Assembly (NCBI GenBank): GCA_021732995.1
Contig: JAKFWA010000030.1
Location: 1 to 64,000, forward strand
Direction: 5' to 3'
Source of the DNA: Planctomycetaceae bacterium
GTDB taxonomy: Bacteria; Planctomycetota; Planctomycetia; Planctomycetales; Planctomycetaceae
Length of the DNA stretch: 64,000 nt
Shown here: one piece after another, positions 48,313 to 56,914 of the stretch
How the letters are laid out: each line of letters opens with the position of its first letter
Position numbering within the stretch: position 1 is the first letter of the stretch
Notes under the pieces: generated by a model
Seen by the model: only the letters and a program-made list of their open reading frames with translations
Told to the model about the DNA's origin: nothing
The model's database searches: none
Position numbers and translations under genes: made by a program

Positions 48313-48759
48313 TCAAAAACTGCACGCCTTCAACATCGCTTTCAGTGAGTCCGGGGCAGCGAGTCGGTGATCGTTGCCCACTTCGATCAGTGTAGCTCCA
48401 CTGACCCTTGCCAACTCCATCGAGTCATCAAACGGAATCACATCATCGTTCTTGCTGTGCAGGATCACCGTGCTGGGTCTCACCGTCTTGACCGTTCCCC
48501 ATTTCTTCCAAGCCGGGCACAACAGGACGAGCTTCGCATCGCCGCTGTTGATGTTCATCGCCACTGCCCCGCCTCGTGATGATCCCACGACGACTTGTGG
48601 TTGATGCTTGTCGAACTCGGCTTGGGCGGTCGCAAGAGCAGCGCCGAAATCATCGTCGTCAAGGGCTGGATTGATGACCTCGTGGCCGTGTTCCTTGAGG
48701 TACGTCGGCTTGACGCCACCCGGAACCGAATGCCAGCCGTGGAGGAAGAGGATTTTCAA
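48313..48759 (-). CDS. small alpha/beta hydrolase
   Basis: No ATG fits. A TTG at 48759 lies 9 bp after AGGAG and gives 148 residues starting at the first strand (LKILFLHGWHSVPGG); another TTG at 48789 would overlap the carbonic anhydrase more. The fold shows oxyanion HGW, nucleophile Ser in VVGSSRGGAVAMN, Asp in HSKNDDVIPF and His in VGNDHRL. It is like the YqiA/RBBP9 group of small esterases. It is translationally coupled to the upstream gene, whose stop is at 48762. The substrate is unknown. Confidence 0.8.
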   Translation of the reverse strand: MKILFLHGWHSVPGGVKPTYLKEHGHEVINPALDDDDFGAALATAQAEFDKHQPQVVVGSSRGGAVAMNINSGDAKLVLLCPAWKKWGTVKTVRPSTVILHSKNDDVIPFDDSMELARVSGATLIEVGNDHRLAAPDSLKAMLKACSF

Positions 48760-48761
48760 AC

Positions 48762-49484
48762 TCAGAAGCTCCTGACGACGATACGGCAATCCAAAGCATG
48801 GGTCGGACGTGCTTCTTGCTCGGCGTACTTTTCGAGTTCTTCGAGCTTCGTGGGATCAATTTGGCTTTCGTTCTTCATCACAAACCAACTTACATCTTCG
48901 CTATACGGTTCGCTCGTCAGCGACCCTTCGTAATGGAACCAGTTTGTGATGTCTGGAGACTTCCCATCCGGCGACCTTGGGAAGAATTCGAGAGGATTGA
49001 TGTCGCCGTCAGGCACGGAATCAGTCGCCTTGAATGCCCGCAGTGACAAACCCGCAGTGGCTCTCTTCCGCAGAAGATCGTTGAATCGCTCTAACCCTTT
49101 TCCGGCTGGGGTAGTCGCTGACTCGTGGTACAAAATACCGATTACGAGCTTTGGGTCAGAAAGCGTCATCCCTTGGCGAGCATGGACCAAATGCACTTCG
49201 CAGTCACGCTGCACAGTCGAGTCGATGACATGCTCAGACTTGAAGTGGATGTGGATGCGGCGCAGTTCAAACACGTTTCCCTGGAACGACACAGATGGAT
49301 ATGTGTTCGGTTTGACGGGACTATCAAGCTCAAAATTGCCGTGGCTCGGATGAACTCCGATGAATGTGCCGTGGTAGTCCTTGTCTTTGTACTCAATGCG
49401 AAGCACGTCATCCGGTTTGGCCAGTGGCATTGCATCCTTCGTGACGAGCTTGATTGGCGATTGACGGGTTCCGATCACAGGCAT
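48762..49484 (-). CDS. alpha-type carbonic anhydrase, no signal peptide
   Basis: The 240-residue protein matches alpha-carbonic anhydrases. Zinc ligands are H78 and H80 (LRRIHIHF) and H98 (CEVHLVHA). KSEHVIDS follows the HFHxGSEH pattern, QSPIKL matches the QSPI motif, and FHYEGSLTSEPYSEDVSWFV matches the YpGSLTTPPCxExVxW signature. Canonical bacterial members are periplasmic, but this one lacks a signal peptide and has a shortened loop between the His pairs. It should hydrate CO2 if active; the cysteine after SEP is replaced by Tyr. It appears to be the first gene of a small operon with a hydrolase, DoxX and DUF1080. Confidence 0.82.
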   Translation of the reverse strand: MPVIGTRQSPIKLVTKDAMPLAKPDDVLRIEYKDKDYHGTFIGVHPSHGNFELDSPVKPNTYPSVSFQGNVFELRRIHIHFKSEHVIDSTVQRDCEVHLVHARQGMTLSDPKLVIGILYHESATTPAGKGLERFNDLLRKRATAGLSLRAFKATDSVPDGDINPLEFFPRSPDGKSPDITNWFHYEGSLTSEPYSEDVSWFVMKNESQIDPTKLEELEKYAEQEARPTHALDCRIVVRSF

Positions 49485-49585
49485 TTCTGCGTCTCCAAGG
49501 TGGTTGATTCTAGGGCGAACACTTTCGTCGTGCTTCGCAACAGTTTATCTGTGAAGATGACTCAAGGCGATTTGGAATGGCTCCC

Positions 49586-50044
49586 TCATTCCCCAAACCA
49601 ACTCAGCGGCAGGCCGCACCCCTTCGTCCAGGTTCGCCACCATCCATCCATCCATCCATCCACTGTCTCATCCCTGAACGACCTGCGGCATGTCCCGCAA
49701 ACAGAATCAAAACAAGAAGACCGATTAAACGCGCCCACCTGACGCAACCCAAGGTTCGTCAAGATCGTCGGCCCAGGGCAATTCTGACAAACCACACCAC
49801 CACCGCCCCGACGCCACGCACTCTTGAGCGCCGCCCACGGATTGAAGCCGTCTTCCAGGCCATACCAAACAAATCCTGAACTCGTCCCAGGAGCCGCTTG
49901 CCAGTCGTCAGCTTCTTTATCGAATCGCTTTTTCCACTTGCTCTGGAAGAGTTGCAAGTCGAAATCTGGTGCGAGAGGGGCGCCGTAAACGAACGAGTCC
50001 CCGGTCAGCGTGGTGACGGTTTCGTTCTTGCGATCTTTCAGCAC
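49586..50044 (-). CDS. hypothetical protein, possibly 5'-truncated
   Basis: The only usable start is a GTG at 50044, giving 152 residues. The open frame continues upstream for about 37 codons to a stop without an ATG, and those codons look protein-like (RPPRPEIEVVLKDRKNETVT), so the 5' end may be lost. The body has a Trp-rich stretch (SSGFVWYGLEDGFNPWAALK) and late cysteine pairs (CQNC, SVCGTC). The Trp- and Gly-rich tail looks low-complexity. No family is recognised. Confidence 0.4.
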   Translation of the reverse strand: MLKDRKNETVTTLTGDSFVYGAPLAPDFDLQLFQSKWKKRFDKEADDWQAAPGTSSGFVWYGLEDGFNPWAALKSAWRRGGGGVVCQNCPGPTILTNLGLRQVGAFNRSSCFDSVCGTCRRSFRDETVDGWMDGWWRTWTKGCGLPLSWFGE

Positions 50045-50223
50045 AACTTCGATCTCTGGTCTGGGCGGCCTGAAGTCGGCGTCAGCCTTTTCGGACGCAC
50101 AATGCGCCCAAGAATCGAGGGAGCAGCAGCGCTCGCGGACGTACTGCTCGGAAGAGGCTCAGAAGAACTAGCTCAGTCGAATCAGGAGAGAAACTGACCG
50201 ATTTGGCACTCGCAATGGCCTCT

Positions 50224-51300
50224 TCAAGGTAGATCGTTCGTCCCAAGGTTGTTGCGAACGACCTTGGTCGGTATTCCGGGATCAATTTCAAGCCCACCGC
50301 CGAATGTATTTGTCGTCACGAGGACGTTGTTTCCATCTCGGATCTTTACCAGCGGACCGCACTCATTTCCGGTGACAATAAGATCATACGCATAACGGCT
50401 TTCGATCGCGACCCCAACGTCGTTGATCCTATTGTCAGATATGTAAATCTGGCGTGGGCTGCGGTCAGCATTAAGGCCATTAAGATGAATGCCCTTTGCT
50501 CCCGGCGCTGCACCAAGCCAACAATCCGAAATCCTTACATTGTGCAGGTTCCCATTCTTCGGATCGCTGCTCTTGCTGTCCATGTAAATATGGGCCGATT
50601 TCGCCCCTTCAAAGATAGTAGAGTTTATCGTGATGCAGAATGGTGTACCGACAATGTACACGCCGACATTGTAATTTCCAGGCCCGTTCACGATGTTGCA
50701 ATTAGCAATTACAACCGCGTTAGACCTGTCCTGGATCTGAATGGCCGACTGCCCTATTACGTCGCAATGATCGATGTAGTAGTTTGATCCATTCAGGATA
50801 TCGATTCCGCACACCGGCCCCCCTTGGATGATGCAATTCAAAACCCTCACATGTTGGGTTGGCTCGACACCAATGGCTTGTTCTCTTATCCCAAGTGAGA
50901 TCGCTACAGCGGTCTCGAAAAATTGAATATTTGATAGGACTATCCACGCCGCATACTTCACGGTGATTGCCGATCCGGCCCTGTCTTCATTATTATTCCT
51001 ATAAAAACGTATTTCTGACATGACGCAGTTTGTTGCGGTGCTCCCGGAACAGTCGCCGAGCACAAAGCCGGCAGCACTATTATTAAGAACAAACAATGTT
51101 GATGGACCTTCGCCGGTAATAGAAATATACTTCCCGTGAACTTTGACGGAGCCATCTAGGATGTATTTTCCCGTCGGAAAGAAGACTTTTTCGCCGATAT
51201 CCGCACCTGTTGATGCAATTTCATCAAAGAGCAGCTTCAGCTTGTCCGTAACTGGTTTGTCGGTGTTTCCGAATATGCCTCGGTCGTTTACGTTTATCAT
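50224..51300 (-). CDS. right-handed beta-helix (pectate-lyase-superfamily-like) protein
   Basis: The 358-residue protein opens like pectate-lyase-superfamily and phage tailspike proteins (VNDRGIFGNTDKPVTDKLKL, then VFFPTGKYIL). It continues as beta-helix coils with Asn ladders (VRVLNCIIQGGPV, VVIANCNIVNGPG, IYISDNRINDVG). There is no signal peptide or anchor. The DNA is visibly more A+T-rich than its neighbours, which suggests recent transfer, possibly from a phage or an exopolysaccharide locus. An IS110-derived remnant starts 103 bp upstream of its start codon. Substrate and localisation are unknown. Confidence 0.8.
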   Translation of the reverse strand: MINVNDRGIFGNTDKPVTDKLKLLFDEIASTGADIGEKVFFPTGKYILDGSVKVHGKYISITGEGPSTLFVLNNSAAGFVLGDCSGSTATNCVMSEIRFYRNNNEDRAGSAITVKYAAWIVLSNIQFFETAVAISLGIREQAIGVEPTQHVRVLNCIIQGGPVCGIDILNGSNYYIDHCDVIGQSAIQIQDRSNAVVIANCNIVNGPGNYNVGVYIVGTPFCITINSTIFEGAKSAHIYMDSKSSDPKNGNLHNVRISDCWLGAAPGAKGIHLNGLNADRSPRQIYISDNRINDVGVAIESRYAYDLIVTGNECGPLVKIRDGNNVLVTTNTFGGGLEIDPGIPTKVVRNNLGTNDLP

Positions 51301-51403
51301 GTATAGTCTTTCGATTTTTAATCTCTACGACCTGCGTTGATGACAGTTTGGCCTTCAGGCTCAATTGGGCCCAGAACTCGCATTTTGATCAAGCGTTCTG
51401 TGA

Positions 51404-51632
51404 CCTTTGATTTCTATGAACGATGGCTGTTGCAGAATCGGAACTATTGCCCCAAGTTGTTGAGGGAGTTTGCGTTTCCTCAATTCCAAGGAGCAGCACG
51501 ATGATGTATCTGGGAATTGACCAGCACGCACGCCAACTGACGATCTCGCTGCGAGACGAGAGTGGCGACGTGATTCAAGCGCGGCAGGTGTCGACGCAGC
51601 CCGAGAAGGTTCAAGCGTTGACTCGCGACTCT
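51404..51632 (+). mobile_element. IS110-derived remnant, copy G, left border of the defence block
   Basis: It begins CCTTTGATTTCTATGAACG and keeps the left end and the first 40 or so transposase codons (MMYLGIDQHARQLTISLRDE) before decaying. It ends about 145 bp beyond the stop of the subtilase gene. With copy H it brackets 51.8-59.5 kb in direct orientation. Confidence 0.8.
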
Positions 51633-51776
51633 GACCAACCGAGCAATCATTCGTCTTGCCAAATTTAGGAAGACGCCAATACATAAAACGCCCAGTCGCT
51701 CCGCATATACAAGTGCCTGCCTTTGACACTGATTGCGAAGGATTTGAATGGAGCCGCAGCAAAAACTGCTGCGCCT

Positions 51777-54101
51777 TCAAATCTGAACGCGAATCTCGGC
51801 TTCGGTTCGCAATCGAATAGGAGCAAGCGCGGGATACTTATTGCGGATCTCGGCGTACAAATCGCCATCGAATTGGTCGGCGCGCAGGGTCACGATCACT
51901 GCGTAATCGAAGCGGTCAGTGGCTCCGTGTCGACCGATCGCATGCACGGTCATAAACGGATCGAAAAAGTTCTTCGCAAACTTTGAGACCGTTCGCCGCA
52001 CCACTGGTTCCCATTTGCAGTCGAGCGCTCGAAGTGTCTCTTCATCTTTGTATTTGTTCCCGGACTCCGAAACCGGAAACGATGACTGTTTCCAATTCTG
52101 GGCGATCAGTCTTTTGATGGCGGTGGCATCGTTATCCAGATGGAACTGCTTCGGCTTGCCCCCCGCAGCTCTATCGGGCGTGAACGTATACCTTCGGCTG
52201 TGGGGATAAAGCGTCTCTTCCAGGCAGCAAGTCGTGTAGTCACTCGGATGATTTAGATCCACGGGCGGAAGCGCCGCGATCGTCCAGGTGACTTGGACTT
52301 TGCCCGGAATTACTTTTCCTGTTGGCCAAGGGATCGGCAAACTCACAATCTTCTCTGGCAAAATGCCGCCTTGAAACACAACAGTAATGCTGCGTTCATC
52401 GCAAAAAAGTATGTCATCAATGCTCTGTGGGACGCACCCGTGCCCAAACAGATTGTCTGGTACGGCGTTTGGATGCTTTGCGGTGTGGATCATCAATGCG
52501 CGGGCAAGCAATGCCGAACTACGTTCAAAACACTGGCTTGCCTGTGCGCCGAGACGAGTGGCAACTGGTGTTGCAAAGCTCGTCCCCCATTGCAGGATTT
52601 TCTTCCCTGGCAACGTCGAAACGAGGTGCATCGGATAGTTTTCGCATCCACCGAACGCCACAACATCTGGTTTTAGCTTTCCACACTCTCTCCCTGGGCC
52701 TCGGCAAGAATACGGCGCATGAATCACTTCATCGCCTGATTTGGTAAACGCGCCGACGCCGATGCCATGTACCAGATCTGACGGCGCTTGAATACGATTT
52801 AGATCAGGCACGATTCCGTCATTTCCCACGGCGACAAAGAAAGCCACCTTATGGGTGTGTGCGAGCGAGTCGAGCACGTAAGTAAATCTTGACACGGGGT
52901 CATCGACAATCGGACCGCGTGGCCCAAAACTCAAATTGAACACCCGAATATCATTCCGTGCGGGCACAGCCCGTTCGATGACATCGATCGATTCATACAA
53001 ATCCCAGTCCTTTGGGTCTGATGTCGGGAGGGCTCGGATGCTAACAACATAAACCGGAGGCGTTGGAACCCGGTCGGATGCCTTCTGACCGTTGAGGGCT
53101 CCGTGCAGCAGGGTGCCCGCAACCGCCGTCCCATGCGCCACGCATCTCGAGTGGGGCGGTGTCTTGATGGCAAGCCCCAAATCCTCTTCCACATGGTCAC
53201 GAAGCAACGGCACGGTCGGATCAACTCCGCCATCAAACATTCCGATCTTGATTGTCGAACGAGTTGACGATGTTGGAGGTTTGGGAGCGTCGGCACTTGG
53301 AGCGCTGCGAAGGTCCGTTAGATCACCGAAACTGAGAGGATGCGCTGCCCGCAACGGATTGGCTCCAGCCAACGTGTTCAGAGACGAACGTGTTAATCGA
53401 CATGAGATAAATGTTGGCCCACCGGGATACTCGCGAATGCTGCTCTTAGCGTTATCAACTCCAGCTTCCTCAAAAAGCTCGAACAGAAACTGACGCTGTC
53501 TCTGTATCGTTGTACGGGTTGAATGCAAAACTAGCTCCACACGCCCTTCGCGCCATTCTTTGGTAAAGCCGACGATCTGCTCGCTTCTTTCCAACGTATC
53601 GAATCGCTCGATTCTGCGAATTTCATCTTGAAATGATTTGCTCAACTGGGTGGTCGGGCGATCTAGCTGCCTGAGGAATCCCTCGAAGCCCTGGGGAGTG
53701 CTTTGGACAAATACCAGCCGTGCACTTACATCCTCAATGTTCTTTGCCCGCTTCTTTTCAATCCGCTCGGTCTGAGCTACTTGATCCGCACTAGTGCGGT
53801 AGCTTCTTGAACCAACATTGCGTAGTGCAGGAACCTCTTGGAAGAGCGTGACTGGCGCATACGATTTGGCAGTGGAATCTGGATGGAGCCGAAGACAGAA
53901 GACTGCTTCTTCAGGCATTTTTTTCTTTGCGGACAGCGAGCCGAATTCACTCAGGGCGATACCGACTCCCTTTTTCACCAAAGTGCGCGCTTCATCGTAC
54001 GTTCGTGGCGGTTCCGGCGAACGGCCAAAGATTGGCTTTTTGATCGACTGAATGTATTGCTCGCCATTGCCAAGAATTAGTCGCCGTTGTGAATCAGCCA
54101 T
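51777..54101 (-). CDS. ietS: subtilisin-like serine protease of an ietAS-type defence pair (IetS-like)
   Basis: This 774-residue protein has an N-terminal region of about 280 residues without a recognised fold. A peptidase S8 domain follows with D290 (GMFDGGVD), H323 (AHGTAVAG), N427 (AVGNDG) and S508 (GTSFATPVAT), and then a C-terminal region of about 250 residues. There is no signal peptide, so it acts in the cytoplasm. It overlaps the upstream AAA ATPase gene by 8 bp. An AAA ATPase plus cytoplasmic subtilase is the arrangement of ietAS, known from Agrobacterium plasmid stability and reported as antiphage. The protease is presumably restrained or directed by the ATPase. The gene name is by architecture. 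Confidence 0.85.
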   Translation of the reverse strand: MADSQRRLILGNGEQYIQSIKKPIFGRSPEPPRTYDEARTLVKKGVGIALSEFGSLSAKKKMPEEAVFCLRLHPDSTAKSYAPVTLFQEVPALRNVGSRSYRTSADQVAQTERIEKKRAKNIEDVSARLVFVQSTPQGFEGFLRQLDRPTTQLSKSFQDEIRRIERFDTLERSEQIVGFTKEWREGRVELVLHSTRTTIQRQRQFLFELFEEAGVDNAKSSIREYPGGPTFISCRLTRSSLNTLAGANPLRAAHPLSFGDLTDLRSAPSADAPKPPTSSTRSTIKIGMFDGGVDPTVPLLRDHVEEDLGLAIKTPPHSRCVAHGTAVAGTLLHGALNGQKASDRVPTPPVYVVSIRALPTSDPKDWDLYESIDVIERAVPARNDIRVFNLSFGPRGPIVDDPVSRFTYVLDSLAHTHKVAFFVAVGNDGIVPDLNRIQAPSDLVHGIGVGAFTKSGDEVIHAPYSCRGPGRECGKLKPDVVAFGGCENYPMHLVSTLPGKKILQWGTSFATPVATRLGAQASQCFERSSALLARALMIHTAKHPNAVPDNLFGHGCVPQSIDDILFCDERSITVVFQGGILPEKIVSLPIPWPTGKVIPGKVQVTWTIAALPPVDLNHPSDYTTCCLEETLYPHSRRYTFTPDRAAGGKPKQFHLDNDATAIKRLIAQNWKQSSFPVSESGNKYKDEETLRALDCKWEPVVRRTVSKFAKNFFDPFMTVHAIGRHGATDRFDYAVIVTLRADQFDGDLYAEIRNKYPALAPIRLRTEAEIRVQI

Positions 54102-55218
54102 CGCTTGTCCTCTTCATCAAATGATGCTGTACCGTGGACACACTCTTACCAAAAAGGTCTGCTAGTTCGCGAACTGTAAATGACTTCTCGCCACTTCCTT
54201 TAATCGAACGTAGCAACGCCCCCACATGTTTGCGGTCCAGCAGATCGCCGTAGCGAGCTTGCAATTCAATAAAGAGGCATTTTGTAAGCGTCGCATCTCC
54301 AGTTAGATGACGGCGGACGGCCGAGTGCATCAAGCTCTCCACGTCGCAAGCGCTGACGCGATCAAGACCCTTCGCGCACGCTTCTAGCACCTTGGCTGGC
54401 AGTGCCTGGCTAAAACGGCCTCCTGCACGTTCTAGAATTGCGCGTCGCTCCTGCTCGCCTGGAAGCGGCAGCTCAAATCCCAAGTCAAATCTACGACGAA
54501 TCGCCGGATCAAGCAGATCTGGGTGATTCGTCGCAGCAATCAAAACCGACTGTAAGGGCCAATCTTCAAGCTCCTTGAGCAGCACATTGACTATTCGTTT
54601 GAGTTCACCAAGCTCGGTCGAATCGTCCCGGCGTTTCGCGATGGCGTCGAATTCATCTAGCAACAGCACGCATGGACGCCCCCGCGCATAGTCCAAGACC
54701 CGTCGCAAGTTAAAGCCGGTCTTTCCTAGGAAGCTGGAAATTGAGGTTGCGAGATCTAGCGAAAGCAGTGGCAACTTCAGCTCATGGGCAATCCAACGAG
54801 CAAGCATAGTCTTGCCTGTTCCCGGTGGGCCAACGAGCAGGACTGACCGTGGAGGCATGAAACCTTCTTGCAGAAGGCACGCACTCTCACTTCGCTCCTG
54901 AAGAAGCTGTTGCACGCGAGTTTGAATGGACTCCGGCAGAATTGGAGCGACTGCGTCTTCGAGCTGTTCCATGCGAACCAACGACAGGCCCTCTTCAGCA
55001 TCCGAAGGCGGCGGACCCGTATCCTTCCACCTAAGCCCATCGGGATTTACCGAGTGCTGCGACAGCAATGAGCCAAGCTCGTCGCTCACGTCGGGGAACT
55101 CCCTCTTCAGCGAGCGAATCACTTTAAGCAACAACAGCTCTAATCGCTGCCGGTCGCCGGATAAGCCCGCTTCAGCGATTTTAGATACCCAGGGCTTCCA
55201 TGCTTCTGTTCGACTCAC
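54094..55218 (-). CDS. ietA: AAA ATPase of an ietAS-type defence pair (IetA-like)
   Basis: The 374-residue protein has a helical N-terminal region (1-115). An AAA+ core follows with Walker A GPPGTGKT (130-137), Walker B CVLLLDEFD (about 183-191), sensor-1 Asn in AATNHPD and arginine-finger candidates in RRRFD. It ends with a helix-turn-helix-like segment (FTVRELADLFGKSVSTVQHH). The core is of the classical FtsH/proteasomal-ATPase type. It probably senses a trigger or remodels substrates for the co-encoded subtilase, whose start overlaps its stop. The C-terminal HTH could allow autoregulation or DNA sensing. A 154-bp promoter region with 13-bp repeats lies upstream. Confidence 0.87.
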   Translation of the reverse strand: MSRTEAWKPWVSKIAEAGLSGDRQRLELLLLKVIRSLKREFPDVSDELGSLLSQHSVNPDGLRWKDTGPPPSDAEEGLSLVRMEQLEDAVAPILPESIQTRVQQLLQERSESACLLQEGFMPPRSVLLVGPPGTGKTMLARWIAHELKLPLLSLDLATSISSFLGKTGFNLRRVLDYARGRPCVLLLDEFDAIAKRRDDSTELGELKRIVNVLLKELEDWPLQSVLIAATNHPDLLDPAIRRRFDLGFELPLPGEQERRAILERAGGRFSQALPAKVLEACAKGLDRVSACDVESLMHSAVRRHLTGDATLTKCLFIELQARYGDLLDRKHVGALLRSIKGSGEKSFTVRELADLFGKSVSTVQHHLMKRTSDG

Positions 55219-55231
55219 AAGAGTTTCTCCT

Positions 55232-55319
55232 CAATAATCGAACAGAAAGATCAGCCTGAAATCAGGACAAAACACGACTTGCGTTCGATTTTGATCCGTA
55301 CTCTGGCAATAATCGAACA
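55232..55319 (-). promoter_or_regulatory. promoter region of ietAS with two 13-bp direct repeats
   Basis: CAATAATCGAACA occurs at 55232-55244 and again at 55307-55319, 75 bp apart. An inverted near-copy core (GTTCGATTTTG) lies between them near 55282. The block sits in the only gap between the conjugation genes and ietA. It may be an operator, perhaps for the HTH of the ATPase; this is inference. Confidence 0.5.
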
Positions 55320-55372
55320 CACCCTCAAGATCTATTCAACTCCTTCTTCGCTTGCCAATGGAACGCTGATCA

Positions 55373-56914
55373 CTATCGCTTAGCCCGCAGTATCGCCTTC
55401 TTCGACCAGTGTGGCGGGGGGCTCACATTCCGATAGGACCGTGCTGCGTCGCCCCAACCCACGTGCTGGCGGCAGGTGCAGACCTCGATGCGATCGCGCG
55501 GGGGTGCAACACACGCGAATCGCGTCTTGCTTGGGTCAAATTGAAACGTCGAGTGGGGAACAGTGAATGTCCCTGTCAGCCACCCTTCAGCATAGCCAGC
55601 TCCGAGTGCTCCGGCAGCCGTTGTCAGATAGCCCACCGTATGCAGCTGACGCGTCTGTTGTCTCCAATACTGATCAGGATCATCACCTCGTGCTGCGGCC
55701 TGCTCTGCGTCAAGCTGCCGAAGCCGTCGCTCCTGATCGGACATGAGCTCGATCGACATTTCAGCAGAGTTCACCCGGTTGCTACAGAATGCACAGGGAA
55801 GGTCCGCACTGAAGACTGTGAAATCTACGACTTGCTCAGACACCTTTCCGGCACTTCCAGCCATTCGCACACCGATGTCAATCGCTGGCAATAGGAAGTG
55901 CTGGGCGAAGTCACTTTCAGCAACCCTTGCATGCTGTGTGTCCACGCAACCGAGCAGTAGGTCGCAGCGGACGAGCTCGTCGATCACGTTCTCGTGCAGA
56001 ATATTCCCAGCAAATATTGTCACACGCGCGGCCGGGTTGATCTCTAGAATCATCTCCCGCATCAAGTCGACTTTGAGCGGATAATAGGGGCCTTGGACAT
56101 GCTCGAATCTTGAACCATGTACCCGTTCCAGGTTTGACGGACTAAGGCGTTCGGGATCGACAAGCACGAATTCGCCGACTTGAGCACGAGCGAGCACTTC
56201 AATCGCTGGCGACCCTGTCCCACTACAGCCAATAACTCCGACCACTGATGATTGGAGGCGTCGCAGAGATCTGCTTCCCATCAGCGATGCGAGACGCTCA
56301 GCGGTGGCTTCGTTCGGGAGCACCACTGGATCGACCAGACTTGGTGAAAAGTCGAGAATTTCACTCCGCTCACGATCAATTCTCGCACCAACAGTGATAA
56401 GTTCGGACGCTGGTAGCCAATGACCTCGGTCATACACTCGACCTGAGAACGTAAACCCTTTCTCCTTGCTGCGCTGAAAGATCAAGCTGCAATATGGCGC
56501 TCCACCAGTGAAGCTACTGAATTCCCTGCTGAAGTAACGATCCATGTCGTCATCTAGCGCGCTCGGCCAAGTGCCATAATTTGCAGGATGTGAATGAATG
56601 ACGCCGATTCCAAGTCCTGGCACGTCGCGAGCAGCCTGAAATGCTCGCCGGGTGTATTGTTCACGAAATGTAGTAAGGCCCGTTTGCCGGTCCAAATCTC
56701 CGGCTTCAGGCCACAAGCCGTCGATATAAAAGATGGCGACGCCCCACTGCGTGCGCCGCCACCCAAAACGAAAGAAGCTCCCCCATTCGCGATATGGATA
56801 TCGCTGAAATAGGTGCTTTTCCATCCGCTCGCGATCGCCACTACGAATGCGGACGACCGATTGACTGCCATCGGCAGTCATGGGGATGGCGTCTATTTCT
56901 GGTTGCTGAGCCAT
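55373..56914 (-). CDS. JAB deubiquitinase-E1 (ThiF) fusion of a ubiquitin-like conjugation system
   Basis: The start at 56914 (MAQQPEIDAIP) overlaps the upstream gene by 22 bp and follows GGAG; a longer frame from 57019 is less likely. The 513-residue protein has an N-terminal JAB/MPN+ metallopeptidase with E43, H107, H109, S118 and D121 (HSHPxxxxxxSxxDxxxD). An E1/ThiF adenylation domain follows, with GCSGTG (229-234), LVDPERLSPSNLERV and downstream Cys pairs (CAFC, CTC) likely to bind zinc. JAB releases or removes Ub-like proteins and E1 activates them. Joining both in one chain pairs with the neighbouring Ub-E2 fusion to make a complete minimal pathway. Confidence 0.85.
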   Translation of the reverse strand: MAQQPEIDAIPMTADGSQSVVRIRSGDRERMEKHLFQRYPYREWGSFFRFGWRRTQWGVAIFYIDGLWPEAGDLDRQTGLTTFREQYTRRAFQAARDVPGLGIGVIHSHPANYGTWPSALDDDMDRYFSREFSSFTGGAPYCSLIFQRSKEKGFTFSGRVYDRGHWLPASELITVGARIDRERSEILDFSPSLVDPVVLPNEATAERLASLMGSRSLRRLQSSVVGVIGCSGTGSPAIEVLARAQVGEFVLVDPERLSPSNLERVHGSRFEHVQGPYYPLKVDLMREMILEINPAARVTIFAGNILHENVIDELVRCDLLLGCVDTQHARVAESDFAQHFLLPAIDIGVRMAGSAGKVSEQVVDFTVFSADLPCAFCSNRVNSAEMSIELMSDQERRLRQLDAEQAAARGDDPDQYWRQQTRQLHTVGYLTTAAGALGAGYAEGWLTGTFTVPHSTFQFDPSKTRFACVAPPRDRIEVCTCRQHVGWGDAARSYRNVSPPPHWSKKAILRAKR

